A stretch of 64,000 nt of DNA from positions 4,092,001 through 4,156,000 of the forward strand of contig NZ_QYUQ01000002.1 of the NCBI RefSeq assembly GCF_003590835.1, in the 5' to 3' direction. Source of the DNA: Noviherbaspirillum sedimenti. GTDB lineage: Bacteria; Pseudomonadota; Gammaproteobacteria; Burkholderiales; Burkholderiaceae_D. This document shows, piece after piece, positions 1-11,053 of this stretch; the stretch's first letter is position 1; each line of letters begins with the position of its first letter. Below the pieces are notes generated by a model. It did not search any database. It was not told where the DNA came from and worked only from the letters and a program-made list of their open reading frames with translations. The translations under genes and the position numbers were made by a program.

Positions 1-91
1 CGCGAACACCTGCAAGCCATCCGGCCCGCAAGCGCATGGCGGCGGCGCTGCCACGCCCGTCGCAGCCGTCGCGCTACGCCACAAACGGCGG

Positions 92-122
92 CCTGCTTGC
101 CGGCATGATGCCGGCAAGCAGG
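92..122 (-). terminator. Perfect 15-bp inverted repeat downstream of dksA
   Basis: Positions 92-106 and 108-122 are exact reverse complements around one central base, so a long GC-rich hairpin can form just past the dksA stop. Read leftward it is followed only by a short GTTTG, so the U-tract is poor. It probably ends or stabilises the dksA transcript. Confidence 0.55.
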
Positions 123-131
123 GCAGGGCGA

Positions 132-659
132 TCAGTCGCCGTACAGTTTTTGCTTCAATTCGCGGCGCTGCTGCGCTTCCAGCGACAGGGTCGCGGTCGG
201 GCGCGCCAGCAGGCGCGGGATGCCGATCGGATCGCCGGTTTCTTCGCACCAGCCATAGTCGCCGGAATCGATGGAGGCGATCGATTGCTGCACTTTCTTG
301 AGCAGTTTGCGCTCGCGATCACGGGTGCGCAATTCGAGCGCATGCTCTTCTTCGATCGTGGCACGGTCGGCTGGATCCGGCACCAGCACGGTTTCACGCA
401 AGTGTTCCGTGGTTTCGTCGGCGTTTTTGCGCAAATCCCGTTCAAGCTGTTGCAGGCGTGCCTTGAAGAAAGCAAGTTGCGCCTTGTTCATGTAATCCTT
501 CTCGCCCATTTTCAGGAGTTGCTCTTCGGTCAACAGGGCGCCGTCGGCGGGGAGGGCGGGGGTCGATTTGCTTGTCTTGGTTGCCACTTCGCGTACTTTC
601 GAATCGACGGCGGCTTCGATTGGGTTGGAAAAACTGTCGTGCGCATTTTCCTTGTCCAT
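132..659 (-). CDS. dksA: RNA polymerase-binding transcription factor DksA (core)
   Basis: DksA enters the RNA polymerase secondary channel and, with ppGpp, tunes rRNA and amino acid promoters. The 175 residues contain the coiled-coil tip region (about 75-115, with DPADRATIEEEHALELRTRD) and the C-terminal globular part with GDYGWCEETG. Only one of the four zinc-finger cysteines remains; the others are Thr, Leu and Ala. This fits the cysteine-poor DksA normal in betaproteobacteria. The ATG at 659 is the first in this frame and has no good ribosome site. Upstream sequence suggests the natural protein is longer but frame-disrupted (see 660-1010). It is the last gene of the leftward block. Confidence 0.93.
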   Translation of the reverse strand: MDKENAHDSFSNPIEAAVDSKVREVATKTSKSTPALPADGALLTEEQLLKMGEKDYMNKAQLAFFKARLQQLERDLRKNADETTEHLRETVLVPDPADRATIEEEHALELRTRDRERKLLKKVQQSIASIDSGDYGWCEETGDPIGIPRLLARPTATLSLEAQQRRELKQKLYGD

Positions 660-1010
660 GCGTACGGCAGGTTTTGCCGAACTGTCCGGGGCTTAGCAGG
701 CTTCGCTGGCGCTCCGGCAATCAATTTCGCCATTTTGTTAACTTCCGGACGCTAACGCGTGCCGGGGAGGATTGCAATCACCATGCTCTTTGCAGGCTTT
801 AGTGCCGCCGCTTTCATTGTTGCTGAATCGGCAGCGGCAGGCACGGGCTTTTTCGCGGTCACGGATTTTACAGCAGTTTTGGCCGGGATTTCGCGAACAT
901 TATTCGTTTGTTGTGGATTTGTCAGCCGACTTCTGCTCAGCGCGCCTGCTGGGTGCCCTGCCGGTCGTCGTCTGGCTGGGGGCTTAGTATTTTTTAATAC
1001 CTGCGTTCAT
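660..1010 (-). pseudogene. Frame-disrupted N-terminal extension of dksA
   Basis: An ATG at 1010 sits 5 nt after a strong AAGGAG (1016-1021) and encodes MNAGIKK before a stop. Removing one A from the A6 run (990-995) opens a frame rich in Lys, Ala and Pro (for example KTAVKSVTAKKPVPAAADSA). That frame runs to an in-frame TAG at 752-754, then continues as MAKLIAGAPAKPAKP from an ATG at 733. Adding one C to the C4 run (688-691) would join this to the DksA frame. Betaproteobacterial DksA proteins often have long K/A/P-rich N-termini, as known for the family. I infer real decay or homopolymer sequencing errors. An alternative is a 330-bp leader with chance codons. Confidence 0.55.
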
Positions 1011-1065
1011 GTCTGCTCCTTGACGCGCTACCGATGCGCATCGTGGGTGTGTTCAAGCGGCTAGT

Positions 1066-2151
<1,086 letters not shown>

Positions 2152-2204
2152 GGCTGAAAGTCAGTCAATCAGGGTTGGGGAGGGGCGCACGGAGCGGCGC
2201 GCCG

Positions 2205-3176
2205 TCATTTCTTTTTTGCCCGCGGATGTGCAGCATCGTACACCTTGGACAGCCGCTGGAAGTCCAGCGCAGTATAAATCTGGGTGGCGGCGATCGAGGC
2301 ATGGCCGAGCATTTCCTGCACTGCGCGCAGGTCGCCGGAAGATTGCAGCACGTGCGAGGCGAACGAGTGACGCAGCATGTGCGGATGCACGTCGGCCGGG
2401 ATGCCCAGCGCCTTGGCGTGCGCCTTGATGCGCAACTGCACCAGCCGCGCCGACATGCGGCTGCCACGCTCGGACAGGAACAGCGGGTGCGCATCGCGCT
2501 TCACCAGCGCCGGGCGCACCGCGATCCAGGCGGCCAGCGCCTGCAGCGCCGCTGCACCCACCGGTACCTGGCGCATCTTGCCGCCCTTGCCGGTCACGGT
2601 GACTTCGGCGGCATCGAAATCGATCCAGCCGGCCGATGTGTGGCCGTTGTGGCCGCTTTCCTTCGCATAGCGCAGATCGAGTTGCACCAGTTCCGAGATG
2701 CGCAGGCCGCTTGAATACAGCAGCTCGAACATGGCCCGATTGCACAGTTCGCCGGCGGCATTGGCATCCTTTTGCGGGTTGGCCTGCGCCACCAGGCGCA
2801 CGGCGTCGTCGGCCGACAGGGCCTTGGGCAAGGGCTTTGCGCGTTTTGGCGCCTTGATGCCCTCGACCGGGTTGGCCGGCAGCGCGGTTTGCTGCGCCAG
2901 CCAGGCATAAAAGCCGCGCCAGGCCGACAGCTTGCGGGCGATGCTGGCGCTGCTTTGGCCCTGCGCATGCAGTTGCGCGGCGAACTTGCGGATGTGGGCA
3001 GGGGCAAGCGCGTCCAGCGAAAAGGCCTCGCCCAGTCCCTCGGCGCGGCACGCCAGGGCGGTGAGTTCAGCCAGGTCGCGGCGGTAATTGACGATGGTGT
3101 GCGTCGCCAGCTTGCGCTCGCTCGCCAGGCCGTCCAGATAGCCCTCCAGCCAGTCCTGATTGCCGGCCCTGCTCAC
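2205..3176 (-). CDS. xerC: Tyrosine recombinase XerC
   Basis: Site-specific recombinase that, with XerD, resolves chromosome dimers at dif. An N-terminal SAM-like core-binding domain covers residues 1-105 and the catalytic domain follows. The catalytic set is visible: Arg159 (GLRISEL), Lys197/200 (GKGGK), His266-x-x-Arg269 (HMLRHS), His292 (LGHAS) and the nucleophile Tyr301. Length of 323 aa is slightly above the usual ~300. The start is GTG at 3176. The DUF484-xerC pairing is the standard context and supports XerC rather than XerD or an integrase. Confidence 0.95.
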   Translation of the reverse strand: MSRAGNQDWLEGYLDGLASERKLATHTIVNYRRDLAELTALACRAEGLGEAFSLDALAPAHIRKFAAQLHAQGQSSASIARKLSAWRGFYAWLAQQTALPANPVEGIKAPKRAKPLPKALSADDAVRLVAQANPQKDANAAGELCNRAMFELLYSSGLRISELVQLDLRYAKESGHNGHTSAGWIDFDAAEVTVTGKGGKMRQVPVGAAALQALAAWIAVRPALVKRDAHPLFLSERGSRMSARLVQLRIKAHAKALGIPADVHPHMLRHSFASHVLQSSGDLRAVQEMLGHASIAATQIYTALDFQRLSKVYDAAHPRAKKK

Positions 3177-3198
3177 CGCGTCGCCTTGCCGGTCTGGT

Positions 3199-3867
3199 CT
3201 AGTCGAGCAGGCAGGTCATGGCCGCGCCTGCGCAGTCGCCGATCCGGGCGAGGAAGTCGGTCGCCATCTCGGATGTGAAGCGGCTGGCGTCGGGCGATCC
3301 CAGCACCAGCAGGCCGAAGGTTCCGGTGGCGCCGTCGCTACGCAGCGGCAGGATGGCGACCGATTCGATCGCCTGCGCCTCGTCGATCCAGGCGGCGACC
3401 TCGAAGTCGTTGTTGCGTCCGCAGAAGGGCGTGTTCAGGCCGTTGGCGAACAGGCGCGCGTCGTCCGAGACGTCGGCGGCGAACCATGTATGCGCAAAAT
3501 CCGGCGCCACGCCCCACAGTCGCAGGGTGGCATACGGCACGCTGAAGATGCTTTGCAAGCCGTCGATCAACACATGCGGCAGGTCGACGTCGTTGCGCGC
3601 CAGCAGCAGCGTGCGCGCCCATTGCTGGAATTTCTGCGCGATTTCGTCATTTTCATGGCCGATGCGCACCAGTTCGGCCAGCCGCAGTTCCAGCGCATGG
3701 TATTTATGCCGCAGCACTTCCATCTGCCTTTCCTGCAATGACACGGCGCGCCCGACCACGGGGCTGGCCAGCTTGACTTGCGCCAGCAGATCGGCGTGCG
3801 CGTCAAAGAAGTGCGGGTGGTCGAGCAGGTATTGGGCGACGGATTGGGAATCGAGTTGGGCAGTCAT
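3199..3867 (-). CDS. DUF484 family protein
   Basis: A 222-residue protein of the DUF484 family, which has a GAF-like fold and no established activity. An N-terminal helix (MTAQLDSQSVAQYLLDHPHF) and a probable coiled coil (residues ~45-75) precede the GAF-like part. I chose the ATG at 3867 because family members start close to the VAQYLL helix; the frame stays open to 3930 without a better start. It sits between dapF and xerC, an arrangement widely conserved in proteobacteria. A role with XerC is suggested only by context. Confidence 0.85.
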   Translation of the reverse strand: MTAQLDSQSVAQYLLDHPHFFDAHADLLAQVKLASPVVGRAVSLQERQMEVLRHKYHALELRLAELVRIGHENDEIAQKFQQWARTLLLARNDVDLPHVLIDGLQSIFSVPYATLRLWGVAPDFAHTWFAADVSDDARLFANGLNTPFCGRNNDFEVAAWIDEAQAIESVAILPLRSDGATGTFGLLVLGSPDASRFTSEMATDFLARIGDCAGAAMTCLLD

Positions 3868-4001
3868 CGTGGTAAGCCAGGATATCAACAGGAATGGCGC
3901 GGGCATGCACCCGGCGCGGGGTGCGCACATTGTACATCGCCGGCATGCCGCCAGGCAGCAAAAAGCCTGTCGACCAGCCGTGGCGCCGGCGTCGTTGGCT
4001 T

Positions 4002-4028
4002 AGATGTCGCTCAGATGTCGCTCAGATG
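4002..4028. repeat. 11-bp tandem repeat across the dapF stop codon
   Basis: The unit AGATGTCGCTC is repeated about 2.5 times, overlapping the last two codons and the stop of dapF. It looks like a recent slippage duplication of the gene's 3' end and leaves the protein intact. Confidence 0.8.
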
Positions 4029-4873
4029 TCAATTTCGCCCTCGAACACGGTCACCGCCGGTCCGGTTAGCAGCACGTGTGCATCGCCGCCCGCCCAGGCG
4101 ATCGACAGGTCGCCACCGCGGGTGGCGACCGCCACCGGTGAATCCAGCAGGCCGCGGCGGATGCCGGCGACGACTGCGGCGCAGGCGCCGGTGCCGCAGG
4201 CCAGGGTTTCGCCGGCGCCGCGCTCGAATACGCGCAGCTTGACATGATGGCGGTCGATGACTTGCATGAAGCCGGCATTGACCCGTTTCGGAAAGCGCAC
4301 ATGGTGCTCGATCGTCGGGCCATCCTGTTCTACCGGCGCGGCGTCGGCATCGTCGACGATCTGCACCGCGTGCGGGTTGCCCATCGACAGGGCGGAAAAG
4401 AGTACGGTCTTGCCGTTGACCCGCAGCGGCCATAACCTGTCTTCGCCTTGCGCGACGGCTTGCAGGCCTGTGGCGTCGAACGGCACTTGCGCCGGGGCCA
4501 GGATCGGCGCGCCCATGTCCACCGTGATGCGGCCGTCTTGCTGCATGGCCGGCTCGATCACGCCCGACATGGTTTCGACGCGGATTGCGCGCTTGTCGGT
4601 CAGGCCCTTGTCGATGACGAACTTGACGAAGGCGCGCGCGCCGTTGCCGCATTGTTCGACTTCGCCGCCGTCGGCATTGAAAATCCGGTAACGGAAATCG
4701 ACCCCCGGAGTTTGCGCGCGTTCGATCACCAGCATCTGGTCGGCGCCGACGCCAAAGCGGCGGTCGGCCAGCAACTGCCATTGTGCCGGGGTGAATTCGA
4801 TGGCCTGGTGGATGGCGTCGAGCACGACAAAATCATTGCCGGCGCCGTGCATCTTGGTGAATTTGATTTTCAT
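4022..4873 (-). CDS. dapF: Diaminopimelate epimerase DapF
   Basis: Cofactor-free epimerase that converts LL- to meso-diaminopimelate for lysine and peptidoglycan synthesis. At 283 aa it is full length. Both catalytic cysteines are present in their motifs: Cys75 in QCGNGAR and Cys226 in ACGTGACA. The ATG at 4873 begins the typical [15 protein letters not shown]. It is about 54 nt downstream of the first acyltransferase gene in the leftward cell-envelope block, so the two may be co-transcribed. Confidence 0.97.
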   Translation of the reverse strand: MKIKFTKMHGAGNDFVVLDAIHQAIEFTPAQWQLLADRRFGVGADQMLVIERAQTPGVDFRYRIFNADGGEVEQCGNGARAFVKFVIDKGLTDKRAIRVETMSGVIEPAMQQDGRITVDMGAPILAPAQVPFDATGLQAVAQGEDRLWPLRVNGKTVLFSALSMGNPHAVQIVDDADAAPVEQDGPTIEHHVRFPKRVNAGFMQVIDRHHVKLRVFERGAGETLACGTGACAAVVAGIRRGLLDSPVAVATRGGDLSIAWAGGDAHVLLTGPAVTVFEGEIDI

Positions 4874-4927
4874 GTCGCGATTATAGCCGCGCGCCGGCGG
4901 CGCTGCCGCAGCGGCCCCCCGGCAGCG

Positions 4928-5803
4928 TCAGCCGGCCAGGTCGTACAAGCCCGGGCTGCCCGGCGGGCGGGTCTTGAAGCGCTTGTGGGTCCAGAAGTAT
5001 TCGGCTGGCGCTTCCAGAACGCGCGCCTCGATGAAGGCATTCATGCGGCGGGTCGCTGCCAGCAAATCGGCATCCGGGTGATCCGGTACCGGCGGATAAA
5101 ATTTCACCTGCCAGCCGCGGTAGCCGGGCAGGAAGGTGGCCACCACCGGAATCACCTGGGCGCCGGTGGCGTTGGCAATGCGCGCCGGCGCCGTCAGGGT
5201 GGCCGCAGGAATGCCGAAAAAAGGGACGAATTCCGAGTCCTTGATGCCGAAGTCCATGTCGGGCAGCATGAAATAGGGCAGGCCCTCGCGCATGGCGCGC
5301 AGGATCGGCTTGACACCCTCGGCGCGCGACAGCAGCTTGACTGGCCGAAAGCGCGAGCGGCCACGGCGCAGGGCGGCATCGGCAACTTTGTTGCGTTGTT
5401 CCATGTAGATTGAGCATACCGAAGTTTCCAATGCCACCGCCACCCCGGCCACGTCCAGGCAGACGAAATGCGGGCACAGAAGGATGGTTGGCCTGGCCTG
5501 GATCTGCGCCAGCGGTACGCCCGGTTCGACCTTGATCAGGCGGCGCAGGCGCGCTTCCGGCGCCCACCACAGGATGCCGCGTTCGAAGATGCTGCGCGTG
5601 TAAGCCTGGAAATGGCGGCGGGCGATGGTGCGGCGTTCGGATTCCGGCAATTCCGGCATGCACAGCGCCAGATTGGTCAGCGCGATGCGGCGGCGCTTGC
5701 CGATGATCAGGTACAGCAGCGCGCCGACAGCATTCCCCAGTCGGCCCAGCACGGGTAGCGGCAGCCAGTGCAGCAGCCACATCAGACCCAGCAGCAATCT
5801 CAT
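4928..5803 (-). CDS. Lipid A biosynthesis acyltransferase (LpxL/HtrB family)
   Basis: Inner-membrane acyltransferase that adds a secondary acyl chain to the lipid A precursor. An N-terminal hydrophobic segment (residues 3-33) is followed by the catalytic HX4D motif, His112 to Asp117 in PHFVCLD. The 291-aa length is normal. The start overlaps the end of the next upstream paralogue by 4 nt, so the two are translationally coupled. Which acyl chain or position each enzyme uses cannot be read from sequence. Confidence 0.92.
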   Translation of the reverse strand: MRLLLGLMWLLHWLPLPVLGRLGNAVGALLYLIIGKRRRIALTNLALCMPELPESERRTIARRHFQAYTRSIFERGILWWAPEARLRRLIKVEPGVPLAQIQARPTILLCPHFVCLDVAGVAVALETSVCSIYMEQRNKVADAALRRGRSRFRPVKLLSRAEGVKPILRAMREGLPYFMLPDMDFGIKDSEFVPFFGIPAATLTAPARIANATGAQVIPVVATFLPGYRGWQVKFYPPVPDHPDADLLAATRRMNAFIEARVLEAPAEYFWTHKRFKTRPPGSPGLYDLAG

Positions 5804-6657
5804 GACGGATCCTGTTGGTTGGAGGAGGGGGCGGCGACGCCGGCCGGGATCTTGTAGCGGTTGTAACTCCAGAAATATTGTTCCGGGCAGCGGGCAATCA
5901 GTTTTTCCATGGCGGCGTTGATGGCGCGCGCCTGCTGCTCAGGGGTGTCGCCGAGCTCGCCCTCGAAAGGCGCGAAATGCAGCCGGTAGCCGGCGCCGCG
6001 CGGCAGCCTTCTGGCATAGGCAAGCACGATCGGCGCATCCGACATTTGCCGCAGCTTGGCCGGCAGGGTCATGGTGTACGCCGGCTTGCCGAAAAAATCC
6101 GCCCATACGCCTTCGCCGTTTTGCGGCACCTGGTCCGGCAGCAGGCCGATCGGCTGGCCTTTCTTGAGCGCCTTGAACAGAATGCGCACGCCCGACAGGT
6201 TGGCCGGCGCCAGCGCCAGGTTGGCGCGCGCGCGCGCGCCCTCGATGAGCGGCTTGAGCGATGCCTTGCGCGGTGGACGGTACAGCACGGTGAGGGGATG
6301 GCGGGCGGCAAAACCTTGCGCCAGGATTTCGAAGCAGCCCAGGTGCGGCGTCAGGAATATGATGCCGCGGCCCTGGTCGAGCGCGGCCTGCACCACGTCC
6401 CAATCGGCGATCTGGGCCAGCGGCAGCACGCGTTCCGGACGCGCGCACCAGATGAAGGGCAATTCCATGATGTTCTTGCCGGCTTCGGCGATCGCCGCAT
6501 GCAGGTGGGCGGCATGGCCGGCGCGCGTAATGTTGTCTTTCAGTCTGCGGCGATAGGCAGGTGAGGCCAGGTACACCAGCCAGCCGAGGGTCGTCCCCAG
6601 CGCATGCAGGACGGGCAGCGGCAGGCGGGACAGGAGGCGAAATAAGTTGACGAGCAT
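5800..6657 (-). CDS. Second LpxL/LpxM-family lipid A acyltransferase
   Basis: A paralogue of the downstream acyltransferase, with a hydrophobic N-terminus and the variant HX4E motif in TPHLGCFE. Two tandem enzymes probably add the two secondary acyl chains in turn. I place the start at the ATG at 6657 (MLVNLFRLL), where family members begin. The frame extends to a TTG at 6693 that would add 12 Lys-rich residues, and neither start has a clear ribosome site. It is divergent from metK, with a shared 190-bp promoter region. Confidence 0.9.
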   Translation of the reverse strand: MLVNLFRLLSRLPLPVLHALGTTLGWLVYLASPAYRRRLKDNITRAGHAAHLHAAIAEAGKNIMELPFIWCARPERVLPLAQIADWDVVQAALDQGRGIIFLTPHLGCFEILAQGFAARHPLTVLYRPPRKASLKPLIEGARARANLALAPANLSGVRILFKALKKGQPIGLLPDQVPQNGEGVWADFFGKPAYTMTLPAKLRQMSDAPIVLAYARRLPRGAGYRLHFAPFEGELGDTPEQQARAINAAMEKLIARCPEQYFWSYNRYKIPAGVAAPSSNQQDPS

Positions 6658-6851
6658 CAGCGTTGGCAGGGTTTTTTTGCCGAATTTTTTCAAGACGCGT
6701 AAAATAGCATGGATTGACAGGCAAATCAGCGCCAGTCAGTACCGCCGAGTTAATGACAACTTGCGAGGCGGTCTACAAATTTCGCTAAAGCGTCGCAGGC
6801 TCAAATGCTTTGGCCGCGACATTCATGGTCAATTTTATCAAGGAGCCTGCG

Positions 6852-7992
<1,141 letters not shown>

Positions 7993-8015
<23 letters not shown>

Positions 8016-8142
8016 GGCCCGGTGTTCGCTATGGCGAACCCCTGGGGTTTGGGGCGGAGTTCATATCCGCGCAGCGGATGTGAACGTAGACCACAAGGCA
8101 GCCGCCTTGCGCGCAGCGGCCGGGCTGTAAGGCCCGGTGTTC
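7993..8142. repeat. 35-bp direct repeat of the metK 3' end with hairpin-rich spacer
   Basis: Positions 7993-8027 and 8108-8142 are identical and include the last metK codons, the stop and a CCGGGC/GCCCGG hairpin, giving a 115-bp duplication period. The spacer contains further palindromes: GTTCGC/GCGAAC (8024-8039) and a 12-bp arm pair at about 8069-8095 with one G-T pair. It resembles either a slippage duplication or a small palindromic element that copied the terminator. Confidence 0.8.
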
Positions 8143-8147
8143 TGATT

Positions 8148-9068
8148 TTGCAAATCATCCAACGTGGATTGTTGGCGGCGGTGTGTGCCGCCGGGCTGGT
8201 GGCGCATGCGTCGGGCGCCGCCAGGCCCGGTAGTCCCGTGCATCCCAAAGCCGCGCTGCAGGCGGACTGGTGCCAGCGCTTTGCCGATCGCCTGGACAGT
8301 CTGTCGCTCGATACTTGCCGCCAAAGCGGACTGACGCCCAGCGGCACCAATTCGGTGCAGGGTTTTCCGATACTGCAGCGCCAGATCCTGCCGGCAAAGG
8401 CCGGCAAGGACCGCAAACAGGCGATCCGCGTGCTCTTGCTGGGCGGGATCCATGGCGACGAGCTGACCTCGCCTGCCATCGTCTTCAAGTGGATGCAATG
8501 GATACACCTGGCGCCGGCGCAGGATTTCCACTGGAGCGTGGCGCCCGTGGTGAACCCGGATGGCTTTTTGACCGGGAAGCCGAAACGCATGAATGCCAAT
8601 GGCGTCGACCTGAACCGCAATTTTCCTACGCCTGGCTGGCATCAGGAAGCGCCGCAATACTGGATCAAGCGCACTGGCCGCGATCCGCGCCGCTACCCCG
8701 GCGAGCAGCCGTTGTCGGAACCCGAGAGCCGCTGGGTCAACGATGAAATCGCGCGCTTCAAGCCGGATGTGGTGATCTCGGTGCACGCGCCGTTCGGCGT
8801 GCTGGATTTCGATGGCCCGGTACAGCCGCCGCGCAACTTCGGCCGCCTGGTATTTACCCCGGTCGGGGTGTATCCGGGGTCGCTCGGTAACTACAGTGGC
8901 ATGCACAAGAAAGTTCCGATCATCACCATCGAATTGCCGAATGCGCTGGCGATGCCGAGCGAAGCCGAATCCAGGCGGATCTGGCAAGACATGCTGAGCT
9001 GGATCCAGCGCAACGTGCCGCAAAAGCGCGAGGCGGCTACGGCAATCCGCCAGGTCGCAGCCAAGTAA
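8148..9068 (+). CDS. M14-family zinc carboxypeptidase / murein peptide amidase-like protein
   Basis: A predicted exported metallopeptidase of the M14 family, related to MpaA-type enzymes that trim peptidoglycan peptides. Zinc ligands are visible in GGIHGDE (His and Glu) and SVHAP (His), with NPDG and DLNRNFPTP typical of the family. The N-terminus (GLLAAVCAAGLVAHASGA) reads as a signal peptide. The start is uncertain: TTG 8148 gives a clean signal peptide, while ATG 8031 or GTG 8022 would add residues encoded by the metK-tail duplication. The substrate is inferred from family only. Confidence 0.78.
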   Translation: MQIIQRGLLAAVCAAGLVAHASGAARPGSPVHPKAALQADWCQRFADRLDSLSLDTCRQSGLTPSGTNSVQGFPILQRQILPAKAGKDRKQAIRVLLLGGIHGDELTSPAIVFKWMQWIHLAPAQDFHWSVAPVVNPDGFLTGKPKRMNANGVDLNRNFPTPGWHQEAPQYWIKRTGRDPRRYPGEQPLSEPESRWVNDEIARFKPDVVISVHAPFGVLDFDGPVQPPRNFGRLVFTPVGVYPGSLGNYSGMHKKVPIITIELPNALAMPSEAESRRIWQDMLSWIQRNVPQKREAATAIRQVAAK

Positions 9069-9145
9069 GCCTGAACGTGCCGGCTGCGCCAGCCGGGCGC
9101 ATCTTTGCCGCAGGGGATCGGGCGCAATCCTGGCCTAAACTCGGT

Positions 9146-9151
9146 TATAAT
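9146..9151 (+). promoter_or_regulatory. Probable -10 element of ahcY
   Basis: A perfect TATAAT lies about 7 nt before the predicted 5' end of the riboswitch. No convincing -35 box is seen at 16-18 bp spacing. Its position relative to the aptamer supports it. Confidence 0.55.
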
Positions 9152-9157
9152 TCCGGC

Positions 9158-9230
9158 TCCAAGGAGCGTTGCAGCATGGCTAAACGTCATGCCAGGCTTG
9201 GACCATCTTCACCCGCAACGGCGCTCACGT
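9158..9230 (+). ncRNA. S-adenosylhomocysteine (SAH) riboswitch
   Basis: The leader of ahcY matches the SAH aptamer core: GGAGCGTTGC (9163-9172) pairs with GCAACGGCGCTC (9215-9226), and the conserved GCCAGGCTTG lies between (9191-9200). GAGCG pairs with CGCTC and GTTGC with GCAAC. SAH riboswitches are known upstream of ahcY in beta- and gammaproteobacteria and switch expression on when SAH builds up. The ahcY ribosome site (GGAGGG, about 9251-9256) lies 25 nt further on. Confidence 0.9.
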
Positions 9231-9260
9231 TACTTTTTTTCTCATCGAAAGGAGGGCGTG

Positions 9261-10685
9261 ATGAACGCCGTAGTTTCAAATTCCAAAGATTCCACCCAGG
9301 ATTTCCTCGTCGCTGATCTGAGCCTGGCCGACTGGGGCCGCAAGGAAATCCGCATCGCCGAAACCGAAATGCCCGGCCTGATGGCCATCCGCGAGGAATT
9401 CGCCGCGGCGCAGCCATTGAAGGGCGCGCGCATCACCGGTTCGCTGCACATGACGATCCAGACCGCAGTGCTGATTCAGACCCTGGAAGCGCTGGGCGCC
9501 AAGGTGCGCTGGGCTTCCTGCAACATCTATTCGACCCAGGACCACGCCGCCGCTGCAATCGCCGCCAACGGCACGCCGGTGTTCGCCTTCAAGGGCGAGA
9601 ACCTGGATGAATACTGGGATTTCACGCATCGCATTTTCGACTGGGGGCAAGGCGAGCAAGCCAACATGATCCTCGACGATGGCGGCGATGCCACCTTGCT
9701 GCTGCACCTGGGCACCCGCGCCGAAAAGGACCAGAGCGTGCTGGCCAACCCGGATTCCGAAGAAGCCGTGTGCCTGTTCAATTCGATCAAGAAAAAGCTG
9801 GCGACCGACCCGACCTGGTATTCGACCCGCCTGGAAAAAATCCTCGGCGTGACCGAGGAAACCACCACCGGCGTGCATCGCCTGTACCAGATGCACAAGG
9901 AAGGCAAACTGGCCTTCCCGGCGATTAACGTCAACGATTCGGTCACCAAGTCCAAGTTCGACAACCTGTACGGCTGCCGCGAATCGCTGGTGGATGGCAT
10001 CAAGCGCGCCACCGACGTCATGATCGCCGGCAAGGTCGCGGTGATCGCCGGTTATGGCGATGTCGGCAAGGGCTCGGCCCAGGCAATGCGCGCGCTGTCG
10101 GCGCAGGTATGGGTGACCGAGATCGACCCGATCTGCGCGCTGCAGGCGGCAATGGAAGGCTACCGCGTGGTAACCATGGATTATGCCGCCGAGCACGGCG
10201 ATATTTTCGTCACCTGCACCGGCAATTACCATGTGATCACCGAAGCGCACATGAAGAAGATGAAAGACCAGGCGATCGTCTGCAACATCGGCCACTTCGA
10301 CAATGAAATCGAAGTCGCCGCACTGAAGCAGTACACCTGGGAAAACATCAAGCCGCAGGTCGATCACATCATTTTCCCGGACGGCAAGCGCATCATCCTG
10401 CTGGCCGAAGGCCGCCTGGTCAACCTCGGCTGCGGCACCGGCCATCCGTCCTACGTGATGAGCTCGTCGTTCGCCAACCAGACCATTGCACAGATCGAGC
10501 TGTTCACCAACACCAAGGCGTATCCGGTGGGCGTGTACACGCTGCCCAAGCACCTCGATGAAAAGGTCGCGCGCCTGCAGCTGAAAAAGCTGAATGCGCA
10601 ACTGACCGAACTGTCCGACGAACAGGCTGCCTATATCGGCGTGCAAAAGGTCGGCCCGTACAAGGCCGATCATTACCGTTATTGA
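9261..10685 (+). CDS. ahcY: Adenosylhomocysteinase
   Basis: NAD-dependent hydrolase that splits S-adenosylhomocysteine into adenosine and homocysteine, removing the methylation by-product. At 474 aa it is full length and carries [20 protein letters not shown] near the start, the NAD site [10 protein letters not shown], and the C-terminal [12 protein letters not shown] signature. The ATG at 9261 follows GAAAGGAGGG. The frame is open further upstream through the riboswitch, but that part is not coding. Expression is controlled by the SAH riboswitch. Confidence 0.98.
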   Translation: MNAVVSNSKDSTQDFLVADLSLADWGRKEIRIAETEMPGLMAIREEFAAAQPLKGARITGSLHMTIQTAVLIQTLEALGAKVRWASCNIYSTQDHAAAAIAANGTPVFAFKGENLDEYWDFTHRIFDWGQGEQANMILDDGGDATLLLHLGTRAEKDQSVLANPDSEEAVCLFNSIKKKLATDPTWYSTRLEKILGVTEETTTGVHRLYQMHKEGKLAFPAINVNDSVTKSKFDNLYGCRESLVDGIKRATDVMIAGKVAVIAGYGDVGKGSAQAMRALSAQVWVTEIDPICALQAAMEGYRVVTMDYAAEHGDIFVTCTGNYHVITEAHMKKMKDQAIVCNIGHFDNEIEVAALKQYTWENIKPQVDHIIFPDGKRIILLAEGRLVNLGCGTGHPSYVMSSSFANQTIAQIELFTNTKAYPVGVYTLPKHLDEKVARLQLKKLNAQLTELSDEQAAYIGVQKVGPYKADHYRY

Positions 10686-10711
10686 CGGTTATTGACTAAG
10701 CGGAGTACACC

Positions 10712-11053
10712 ATGCGCCTGCTGCTGACCTGGCTGATCAACGCCGCCGCCCTGTTCGCCCTGCCTTACCTGATCCAGTCGATCAAGATCAGGAGCTTTGG
10801 CGTGGCCCTGGTCGCGGCGCTGGTGCTGGGCCTGATCAATACCCTGATCCGGCCGCTGCTGGTGATCCTGACGCTGCCGGTGACGCTCCTGACCCTGGGC
10901 CTGTTCATCCTGGTGATCAATGGCTTGCTGTTCTGGCTGGCCGGGCGCCTGGTGCCGGGCTTCCATGTGGGCGGCTTCTGGCCCGCGGTCGGCGGCGCGC
11001 TGGTGTACAGCCTGATTTCCTGGGCCCTCTCATCATTATTGTTAAGCAAATGA
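10712..11053 (+). CDS. Phage holin family 4 (YvlD-like) membrane protein
   Basis: A 113-residue hydrophobic protein with about four membrane helices and the family's IRPLLVILTLPVTLLTLGLF core. The holin name is historical; cellular function is unknown. It lies between ahcY and metF and overlaps metF by 4 nt (ATGA), so it is translated with the methionine-cycle genes. Proteins of this family commonly sit here in betaproteobacteria, but a link to methyl metabolism is not shown. Confidence 0.88.
   Translation: MRLLLTWLINAAALFALPYLIQSIKIRSFGVALVAALVLGLINTLIRPLLVILTLPVTLLTLGLFILVINGLLFWLAGRLVPGFHVGGFWPAVGGALVYSLISWALSSLLLSK

Noticed and set aside
688..691. Programmed frameshift in the dksA C4 run
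   Set aside because: The site lacks a standard slippery heptamer and stimulatory structure, and two other disruptions lie upstream; decay or sequencing error is simpler.
36..755. Long rightward frame of 239 codons over dksA
   Set aside because: It is the antisense shadow of dksA and its upstream extension; the product is Phe/Arg-rich without a domain and has no ribosome site.
759..1064. 101-codon rightward ORF in the dksA upstream gap
   Set aside because: It starts without a ribosome site, and the opposite strand explains the region better as a dksA extension.
6694..6851. Riboswitch ahead of metK
   Set aside because: The leader was read for SAM-type aptamers and none was recognised; only promoter-like TTGACA (6714-6719) without a good -10 was seen.
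9276..10673. 465-codon frame opposite ahcY
   Set aside because: Shadow of ahcY, whose motifs are complete; no ribosome site or domain.
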